The notes under the pieces: model-generated
Seen by the model: the letters and a program-made list of their open reading frames with translations, nothing else
Databases searched by the model: none
Told to the model about the DNA's origin: nothing
Assembly: GCA_018065475.1 (NCBI GenBank)
Contig: JAGHTD010000139.1
Coordinates: 1-6,083, forward strand
DNA: 6,083 nucleotides
Source of the DNA: Candidatus Colimorpha enterica
GTDB taxonomy: Bacteria > Bacillota > Clostridia > Oscillospirales > CAG-272
Reading direction: 5' to 3'
Shown here: positions 1 through 4,608 of the stretch, in pieces
Layout: each line of letters starts with the position of its first letter
Numbering within the stretch: the first letter of the stretch is position 1
Made by a program: the position numbers and the translations under genes

Positions 1-2
1 CT

Positions 3-62
3 TACCTCCCGACGCAAAGAATCGGCACCGCCGTCCGGCATTTCTTCAATGAACGAGAATAA
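3..62 (+). CDS. Possible 3' end of a plus-strand gene entering from the left (partial)
   Basis: This frame is open from the window edge and stops at TAA (60-62), three bases before the terminator stem at 65-94. The visible 19-residue tail is YLPTQRIGTAVRHFFNERE. Most third codon positions are G or C, like the GC-rich genes nearby, and the stop sits where a convergent gene should end. I do not recognise the family from so short a tail. The frame starting at position 1 is also open, to 108, but it runs straight through the hairpin and is less likely. The left half of the gene lies outside the window, so confidence is limited. Confidence 0.4.
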   Translation, partial: YLPTQRIGTAVRHFFNERE

Positions 63-94
63 AAAATCAGCACCGCCGAAAGACGGTGCTGATT
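59..94 (-). terminator. Intrinsic terminator of the F420-ligase-like/guaA operon
   Basis: Positions 65-75 and 84-94 form a perfect 11-bp inverted repeat (arm CAGCACCG plus flanking A/T pairs) around an 8-base loop. Read on the minus strand, the stem is followed by an uninterrupted run of T from position 66 down to 61. It begins about 35 bases past the guaA stop codon. On the plus strand the downstream T run is shorter and displaced (102-106), so termination should mainly serve the minus-strand operon. It might also act weakly for the gene ending at 62. Confidence 0.9.
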
Positions 95-128
95 GGTGTG
101 ATTTTTGATAAGAGGTCGTTTTAACCCA

Positions 129-1121
129 TCATTCGTACTCTATTGTCGCGAGGGGCTTGGTGGAGAGGTCGTAGAGAACTCTGTTTACGCCCTTGACCTC
201 GTTGAAGATCCTCTCGCGGATCGTGGTAAGGAGCGAATAGGGAAGCTCGGGGACCGTCGCGGAGGTAGCGTCAACGGAGTTGACGGCACGGATGATGACC
301 ATCCAGTCGTCGGTGCGCTTGCCGTCCTTGATACCGGTGGAGGTGAAGTCGGGAACGACGGTGAAGTACTGCCATACCTTGCCGTTAAGTCCTGCCTTGT
401 CGAACTCCTCACGGAGGATCGCGTCGGACTCTCTGACTGCTTCGAGGCGGTCACGGGTGATGGCGCCCGTGCATCTTACGCCGAGGCCGGGGCCGGGGAA
501 GGGCTGACGGTAAACCATATTGTCGGGAAGGCCGAGCTGTTTTCCGACCATACGGACCTCGTCCTTGTAGAGGAGCTTTACGGGCTCGCAGAGCTCGAAC
601 TTGAGATCCTCGGGAAGTCCGCCGTCGTTGTGGTGGGACTTGATGCCCGCTTTCGATTCGAGAATGTCGGGGTAGATGGTGCCCTGCGCGAGAAACTTGA
701 CGCCCTCGAGCTTTCTTGCTTCCTCGGCGAAAACGTCGATGAACAGTCCGCCGATGATCTTTCTCTTTTTCTCGGGAGCGGAAACTCCTGCGAGAGCGTC
801 GAGGAAACGGTCGGTGGCGTCAACGTAAACGAGGTTTGCGTCCATCTCGTCGCGGAAGACCTTGATGACCTGCTCGGGCTCGCCCTTGCGGAGGAGGCCG
901 TGGTTGACGTGGACGCAGGTGAGCTGCTTGCCGATCGCCTTGATGAGAAGTGCGGCAACGACGGAGGAGTCAACTCCGCCGGATAGAGCGAGGAGGACAC
1001 GGTCGGTGCCTACCTGCGCGCGGATAGCGGCGATCTGTTCGTCGATGAATGCCTGTGCGAGCTCGGGAGTGTTGATCCTCGCCATGCTCTCCGGTCTGAT
1101 ATCTGTTTCGTTTCTTGCCAT
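129..1121 (-). CDS. guaA: GMP synthase, ATP-pyrophosphatase (PP-loop) subunit/domain only
   Basis: The product amidates XMP to GMP in purine synthesis, in the cytoplasm, using ATP to adenylate XMP and ammonia as nitrogen donor. The 330-residue protein has the PP-loop SGGVDS at residues 47-52, followed by conserved GMP synthase blocks: RKIIG near 119-123, QGTIYPDILES at 145-155, IKSHHNDGGLP at 159-169, RQPFPGPGLGVR at 204-215, and the family C-terminus ending ATIEYE. It therefore has the complete ATPase and dimerisation parts. The N-terminal class I glutaminase domain (about 200 residues in usual bacterial GuaA of about 510) is absent and is not encoded next to it. A GTG at 1130 is in frame, but it lies inside the ribosome binding site (GAGGTGA, 1127-1133). 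The ATG at 1121, five bases after that site, is the better start; another ATG lies at 1085. The gene starts 10 bases after the upstream stop codon, so it is translated from the same transcript. The glutaminase may be a separate subunit, as in archaea, or the enzyme may use free ammonia. Confidence 0.93.
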   Translation of the reverse strand: MARNETDIRPESMARINTPELAQAFIDEQIAAIRAQVGTDRVLLALSGGVDSSVVAALLIKAIGKQLTCVHVNHGLLRKGEPEQVIKVFRDEMDANLVYVDATDRFLDALAGVSAPEKKRKIIGGLFIDVFAEEARKLEGVKFLAQGTIYPDILESKAGIKSHHNDGGLPEDLKFELCEPVKLLYKDEVRMVGKQLGLPDNMVYRQPFPGPGLGVRCTGAITRDRLEAVRESDAILREEFDKAGLNGKVWQYFTVVPDFTSTGIKDGKRTDDWMVIIRAVNSVDATSATVPELPYSLLTTIRERIFNEVKGVNRVLYDLSTKPLATIEYE

Positions 1122-1126
1122 TTTAC

Positions 1127-1133
1127 TCACCTC
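1127..1133 (-). promoter_or_regulatory. Ribosome binding site of guaA that decides the start
   Basis: The minus strand reads TGAGGTGAGTAAAATG. The TGA of the upstream gene (1132-1134) overlaps the Shine-Dalgarno GAGGTGA, which lies five bases before the ATG at 1121. The in-frame GTG at 1130 is part of the Shine-Dalgarno itself and cannot easily serve as start. The overlap of stop and binding site suggests translational coupling of the two genes. Confidence 0.75.
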
Positions 1134-2331
1134 AGTTGGTATAGTTGTCGAAATAGCCCTGGACGAGGACTACGGGCGTACCCTTATCGCCGGAGCCGGA
1201 GGTAAGGTCGCAGAGAGAACCGCTGAGGTCGGTGAGCTGACGGGGTGTCGTGCCCTGCGTAGCCATAGTGCCTTTGAGGTTGTCGCTCTTCTTCTTGATC
1301 GACTCGGAGATAGCCGCCTTGAGGGCGTCACCGCTGAGATCCTTGAAGTCGTTGTCGGCGAGGTATTTGAGCTTGAGCTCGTTGGGGGTGCCGACGAGGC
1401 CGGAGGTGAAGAAGGGGGAAACGACGGGGTCTGCAAGCTCCCAGATCTTGCCCTGGGGATCCTTGAACGCGCCGTCGCCGTAAACCATTACTTCGACGTG
1501 CTTGCCGGTAGCGGCGTTAAGACGCTTCTGGATCTCCTCTACGAGGGGCTGTGCGTTGCGGGGGAAGAGCTTGATCTTCTCCTCGGTGGACTTGTTGGAA
1601 CCGAGAAGGCCGTACTTCTCGTTGCATCCGCTTCCGTTGACGGGAGCGTTCATGATGTCGTCGAGACCGCAGACGGCCTTTGCGCCGTTGGCGAGGAGAA
1701 TCCTCTTGGTGCGGGCTCTCGTATGGATGTCGCAGTTGATGACGCAGTCGGTGTAGTTGAGGATGGTCTTTGCCTGGTTTGCGAAGACGATCTCGCACTC
1801 TGCGCCGCATTCTTTGATGAGGTTCTCGTAGTATTCGACGTAGTCAACGCCGGTGAACTCGTGCTTCTCGTAGCCGAAGAGCTTTCTGTATGTGGGGAGG
1901 TCGAGCACGTCGGAATAGGGGTTTACGCCGTTCTCGTCGATCTTGTCGAGAGAAACGAGTGCGTTTCCGACTTCATCCGAGGGGTAGGAAAGCATAAGGA
2001 CGACCTTTTTGCATCCCTTTGCGATACCGCGGAGGCAGATTGCGAAGCGGTTGCGGGAGAGGATGGGGAAGATGACTCCGACGGTGCCTCCGCCGAGCTT
2101 TGCCTTTACGTCGGCGGCGATGTCGTCAACGGTGCAGTAGTTGCCCTGCGCACGTGCGACGATGGACTCGGTCATTGCGATGACGTCACGGTCACGGAGC
2201 TCAAAGCCCTCGCTCTCGGCTGCTTCGAGTACGCTGGCGGTGATGATCTCGGCGAGGTCGTCGCCTTCACGGATGATGGGGCAGCGGATTCCTCTGGAAA
2301 CCGTGCCGACTCTGCGTTCTTTTATACTCAT
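1132..2331 (-). CDS. Coenzyme F420-0:L-glutamate ligase family protein (CofE-like), function in this host uncertain
   Basis: CofE adds L-glutamate to coenzyme F420-0 using GTP. This 399-residue protein has the family look: an N-terminal GIRCPIIREGDDLAEII segment (residues 14-30), the DRDVIAMTESIVARAQG block (47-63) equivalent to the CofE strand-loop that ends in (S/A)(K/R)A(E/Q)G, and a conserved D-I-H-T-R-A-R-T-K-R segment in the middle. It is longer than archaeal CofE (about 250 residues) and resembles the roughly 400-residue clostridial members, most of which occur in organisms not known to make F420; these comparisons are from memory. The true substrate may therefore be another gamma-glutamyl acceptor. 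No signal peptide or membrane segment is seen, so it should be cytoplasmic. It is the first gene of the operon with guaA. Its ATG at 2331 has a Shine-Dalgarno AAAGGA at 2342-2347, ten bases upstream. The family call is fairly secure; the reaction is not. Confidence 0.8.
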   Translation of the reverse strand: MSIKERRVGTVSRGIRCPIIREGDDLAEIITASVLEAAESEGFELRDRDVIAMTESIVARAQGNYCTVDDIAADVKAKLGGGTVGVIFPILSRNRFAICLRGIAKGCKKVVLMLSYPSDEVGNALVSLDKIDENGVNPYSDVLDLPTYRKLFGYEKHEFTGVDYVEYYENLIKECGAECEIVFANQAKTILNYTDCVINCDIHTRARTKRILLANGAKAVCGLDDIMNAPVNGSGCNEKYGLLGSNKSTEEKIKLFPRNAQPLVEEIQKRLNAATGKHVEVMVYGDGAFKDPQGKIWELADPVVSPFFTSGLVGTPNELKLKYLADNDFKDLSGDALKAAISESIKKKSDNLKGTMATQGTTPRQLTDLSGSLCDLTSGSGDKGTPVVLVQGYFDNYTN

Positions 2332-2397
2332 GTATTTTTTGTCCTTTCAGTGCGGGATTCGCTTAATTTGCCTTTTCCACAGCTATCAAAAAATCAC

Positions 2398-2432
2398 TTA
2401 TTATATTATATCACTTTTTGCCCGTGTGTCAA
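2398..2432 (-). promoter_or_regulatory. Sigma-A promoter of the F420-ligase-like/guaA operon
   Basis: On the minus strand a perfect -35 TTGACA (2427-2432) and a perfect -10 TATAAT (2405-2410) are separated by 16 bases. Transcription should start near 2398, giving a leader of about 65 bases before the ATG at 2331. I see no obvious riboswitch or attenuator in that leader. Nothing was found before guaA, so this promoter should drive both genes. Confidence 0.85.
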
Positions 2433-2549
2433 CAAAAACAGGCGAAAAAGTTGCGTATGAAACGAAAAAATCGACGGCAGGCAATGTGAAATATTTATGA
2501 AAAAATGAACAAATTATGACTAAAATGTGCAAAGCGGCTCCTAATGATA
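2433..2549. other. AT-rich spacer between two divergent promoters
   Basis: This 117-base stretch lies between the back-to-back -35 boxes. It is rich in A tracts and carries no convincing gene: short open frames such as the one starting at the ATG near 2457 lack a ribosome binding site. A shared operator could lie here, but I see no clear palindrome. Confidence 0.5.
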
Positions 2550-2578
2550 TTGACAAGGCGGGAAAAATGGAGTATAAT
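2550..2578 (+). promoter_or_regulatory. Consensus sigma-A promoter of the DUF2304-type gene
   Basis: A perfect -35 TTGACA (2550-2555) and a perfect -10 TATAAT (2573-2578) are separated by the ideal 17 bases. Transcription should start near 2585, only about 25 bases before the start codon. This excludes the in-frame ATG at 2544, which lies upstream of the promoter. Confidence 0.9.
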
Positions 2579-2593
2579 ATATCAAAACGGAAA

Positions 2594-2600
2594 AAGGAGG
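2594..2600 (+). promoter_or_regulatory. Ribosome binding site AAGGAGG that fixes a GTG start
   Basis: The full consensus AAGGAGG lies nine bases before GTG at 2610, inside the transcript expected from the promoter at 2550-2578. No ATG is available in frame at a suitable distance, so GTG is the start. Confidence 0.85.
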
Positions 2601-2609
2601 GCGAAAGCG

Positions 2610-2927
2610 GTGCCGGAATATCTTAAATACGTTCTGCTTTTCGGGTCGTCGGTGATACTTATCATCGTACTGCTCAGGGCGTCAAAATCGGTGAACTACG
2701 TGCGCGGAAATCTGTTCTGGATCGTCTTCTCGCTCGTCTTCCTTGCCCTCGGATCCTTCCCGGTGCTTGCAGAACAGCTCGCATACCTTCTCGGCTTTGA
2801 AAAGTGCGAGACGTTCGTGTTCGTCCTCGCCGCCGTAATGCTTGCGGTATGGCTCGTTCTGCTCGCCGTCGGCATCGCAAGGTCGAAAAAATCTGAAAAC
2901 GCAAAAGAACCCGACGGCGGAAAATGA
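2610..2927 (+). CDS. DUF2304-type small membrane protein
   Basis: This 105-residue protein has three hydrophobic segments (about residues 5-22, 35-52 and 68-90) and a short, charged, Lys-rich C-terminal tail. The spacing matches DUF2304: a first helix ending in basic residues, a second helix ending in a Phe-Pro motif (F50-P51), a short LLGFE-type connector, and a long third helix with a charged tail. In other genomes such proteins often sit beside polyprenol-phosphate glycosyltransferases and cell-envelope polysaccharide genes (recalled knowledge). No such partner lies in this window, where the gene stands alone between its own promoter and a terminator. A role in envelope glycan assembly is therefore only an inference. 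The start is the GTG at 2610, because a longer reading from the ATG at 2544 would begin upstream of the promoter. Confidence 0.75.
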   Translation: MPEYLKYVLLFGSSVILIIVLLRASKSVNYVRGNLFWIVFSLVFLALGSFPVLAEQLAYLLGFEKCETFVFVLAAVMLAVWLVLLAVGIARSKKSENAKEPDGGK

Positions 2928-2944
2928 TCCGACTGACGGAAACC

Positions 2945-2971
2945 AAAAACGCCCCTTGCCGGGGCGTTTTT
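2945..2971. terminator. Bidirectional intrinsic terminator between convergent genes
   Basis: Positions 2945-2955 and 2961-2971 form a perfect 11-bp inverted repeat (AAAAACGCCCC and its complement) around a 5-base loop. The GC-rich core is flanked by A on one side and T on the other, so it works in both directions. It lies 17 bases after the stop of the plus-strand DUF2304-type gene and 16 bases past the stop of the minus-strand lipoprotein gene. Confidence 0.92.
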
Positions 2972-2987
2972 CATTAAGCATTGACGT

Positions 2988-4031
2988 TTATTTCTGCTCT
3001 TCTATCAAAGCAATAATATTGTCTTTTTCGGTCATTCCGAAAATGCTGTTTGCGGAAGTCTGTCTGAACGACTTTGAACCCTCGGAGCTTTCATAGCCCG
3101 CAAAAATGACCGTCTTGCCAATTTCGGTCATATTCTTTGCAAAAATGATCGAGACGGTGTCGCCGACGTTTATATTACCCTTATATACCTCAATGACCTC
3201 GCAGACGAAGAAATCCTTTGTCTTGTTTCTCTCGTTCTCTCCTCTGAACTTCTCGGAAACGGCTTTTGCCGCAAATACGAAATCGGAGCATGCGATTATT
3301 TCAGCCGCATTGTTGCTTACGATAAATCTTTTTTCGCCGGGCTTCGGAAAATCCTCGCTTGCGATGACGGATTTCAGATAATCGACGAAGTCCCCGTCGT
3401 TTTCGAGCTTTTCGATGTCGGAGTTTTCTTTGATCGGCTCACCGTAAAGAGTGATCTTCGATACGTCGCCGACGGGCATGAACATATCGGAAACGAAGCA
3501 AAACTGTTCATCTCCCGCAGTGTACTGACTGCTTGTGTTCCGGAGAGCAAGATAATATTCTTTACCTTCTTCGTAGGGCAAGTCTATTATGCTGTCACCG
3601 TATTTTGTGATGTTCACTTTTACGGTTTCCTTGCTTGCTTTTCCGTAATACTCTTCCAAGACCTTGAAGCAATATGATGCAGTGTTTCCGTCCGAATCTT
3701 TGCTGATGAACTGTGCCCTCAGAATGTTATCCGAGGCGTAGAGAAGGTCTTTCAGCGGTAACTTCAGAACGATGGTCTGAACTATATGGTCAATGTCACC
3801 CGCTGACGATTTGTTTTCGGTCGTGACGTCGTCACCTGTCGTCTGATCGTCTGCGGTTGTTTCATCTTCCGCCGTAGTCTGTTCTTCGGCTGTCGTCCCC
3901 TCTCCCGCCGTCGTCTGCTCGTCGGGGTTTTTCTTTGTCTCTGTCGTGCCGTCGTCTCCGGTCTTGACCGCCGCACATGAAGCCGCAAAAAGCGTTGATA
4001 ATGTGAGTAATAATGCGATAAGTTTTTTCAT
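2988..4031 (-). CDS. Surface lipoprotein with Thr-rich stalk and two NTR/TIMP-like beta-domains
   Basis: The 347-residue product starts with a lipoprotein signal peptide (MKK, hydrophobic run to residue 15, then AASC with Cys19 as the likely lipidated residue; Ala at -3 is a weaker lipobox). Residues about 29-76 form a Thr/Glu/Asp-rich linker with six-residue TTxxxx repeats, a typical stalk that lifts domains off the surface. Two related domains follow, about residues 93-187 and 242-332. Each has an (A/C)SD-hydrophobic strand, a V(I/L)E-x-Y-x-G segment and an E-x-GK strand. Domain 2 starts CSDFVFAAKAVSEK, very close to TIMP-2 ADVVIRAKAVSEK (recalled from memory), and continues EVIEVYKG, as NTR modules do. 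TIMPs inhibit matrixin proteases, and the gene just upstream encodes a matrixin-like protease. Inhibitor or immunity function is inference: the Cys that TIMPs use to bind zinc is not at a free N-terminus here. The start is the ATG at 4031, with AAGGAG at 4038-4043; an open frame extends upstream to 4085 but overlaps the protease gene. Confidence 0.75.
   Translation of the reverse strand: MKKLIALLLTLSTLFAASCAAVKTGDDGTTETKKNPDEQTTAGEGTTAEEQTTAEDETTADDQTTGDDVTTENKSSAGDIDHIVQTIVLKLPLKDLLYASDNILRAQFISKDSDGNTASYCFKVLEEYYGKASKETVKVNITKYGDSIIDLPYEEGKEYYLALRNTSSQYTAGDEQFCFVSDMFMPVGDVSKITLYGEPIKENSDIEKLENDGDFVDYLKSVIASEDFPKPGEKRFIVSNNAAEIIACSDFVFAAKAVSEKFRGENERNKTKDFFVCEVIEVYKGNINVGDTVSIIFAKNMTEIGKTVIFAGYESSEGSKSFRQTSANSIFGMTEKDNIIALIEEQK
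3036..3308 (-). repeat. Second NTR/TIMP-like domain of the lipoprotein (internal repeat copy 2)
   Basis: This codes for residues 242-332. The order of elements is CSDFVFAAKAVSEK, a charged loop, FFVCEVIEVYKG, GDTVSIIFA, EIGKTVIFAG, then a Ser-rich loop and SIFGM. It aligns by eye with the copy at 3471-3755 in element order and spacing, with low residue identity, as in an old duplication. The similarity to TIMP/NTR modules is clearest in this copy. Confidence 0.5.
3471..3755 (-). repeat. First NTR-like domain of the lipoprotein (internal repeat copy 1)
   Basis: This codes for residues 93-187. The elements are ASDNILRAQFISK, YCFKVLEEYYGK, ETVKVNI, EEGKEYYLALRN and a closing FVSDMFMPVGD segment. 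These line up with the strands of copy 2. The glycine-lysine strand (EEGKEYYLAL) is the typical NTR-like GE/GK-YL strand. Confidence 0.45.
3819..3914 (-). repeat. 18-bp degenerate coding repeat (TTxxxx linker)
   Basis: Five units of six codons plus a final Thr-Thr pair (lipoprotein residues 40-71) start with Thr-Thr followed by Ala/Gly and acidic or Gln residues: TTAGEG, TTAEEQ, TTAEDE, TTADDQ, TTGDDV. The repeat encodes an extended, negatively charged stalk. Slippage could change its length between strains. Confidence 0.75.
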
Positions 4032-4037
4032 GGTATG

Positions 4038-4043
4038 CTCCTT
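4038..4043 (-). promoter_or_regulatory. Ribosome binding site of the lipoprotein gene, overlapping the protease stop
   Basis: The minus strand reads TAAGGAG followed by six bases and ATG at 4031. The TAA (4042-4044) is the stop codon of the protease, so the Shine-Dalgarno AAGGAG overlaps it. No terminator or promoter separates the genes, which supports one transcript and coupled translation. Confidence 0.8.
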
Positions 4044-4608
4044 AATTAAAATAATCATATACTTGTTTAATGTGATTAACATCATTGTTTTTAAGCAAAT
4101 AAGATGAATGTGTACTGTAGTACATTACATCATTTGACACAGATGAATGACCAATATATCCTAAAGCATGACCATATTCATGAGAAAGTATTTCTTTTAG
4201 AACATTGTCATTATAACTATAAGATATAATATACATATTTGTCAATCTTAATTTTTTGATTGTTATGTATTTGCTTCCCCATTCTGTTTCGTATGAGTAT
4301 CCTTCAACAAAATAATTATCAGTTACCCCAACCGTACCTTCTGCAAGATTGTCAAAAAAGTCAAAAACATCATCTCTCGTTTCACTTGTTGTGCTAATAT
4401 CTGTATTTATTTCACTATAACCATCAGCAAAAGAGATTTGTAATGCGTTTTCCCATTGAGATAATGCGCACTCGACGCTTATGTCAAAATTGAAATTGTT
4501 TGTCGGAGTTCTATCATAATAAAACACAGAAGGTGTATGATCCCAATATGCCACCATATTTGTATAATTACTATGTTCACTATCATTAGCGTACCAACAA
4601 TTTAATAT
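4042..4608 (-). other. AT-rich catalytic domain segment of the metalloprotease
   Basis: This is the part coding for residues 425-612. Hand counting of 4081-4620 gives about 165 G or C in 540 bases (31%), while lines sampled in the second lectin domain (4681-4920) give about 47% and lines sampled in guaA about 58-65%. The zinc-binding motif is encoded at 4147-4182 and the Met-turn methionine at 4123-4125. The change in composition falls near the domain border. Confidence 0.7.

Noticed and set aside
105..986. Plus-strand open frame of 293 codons opposite guaA
   Set aside because: It is antisense to the conserved GMP synthase motifs, with a low-complexity Val/Gly/Asp/Glu-rich product and no ribosome binding site.
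862..2460. Long plus-strand open frame of 532 codons opposite the F420-ligase-like gene
   Set aside because: It is the antisense shadow of GC-rich genes on the minus strand; the opposite frames have clear family motifs, a promoter and ribosome binding sites, and this frame crosses the operon promoter.
2457..2489. Ten-codon basic peptide in the divergent promoter region
   Set aside because: No ribosome binding site, and it lies upstream of both -35 boxes, so neither promoter would transcribe it.
4032..4085. Extended N-terminus of the lipoprotein (start at 4085)
   Set aside because: It would overlap the end of the protease gene and bury the lipoprotein signal inside the protein; the ATG at 4031 has a good ribosome binding site and begins a proper signal peptide.
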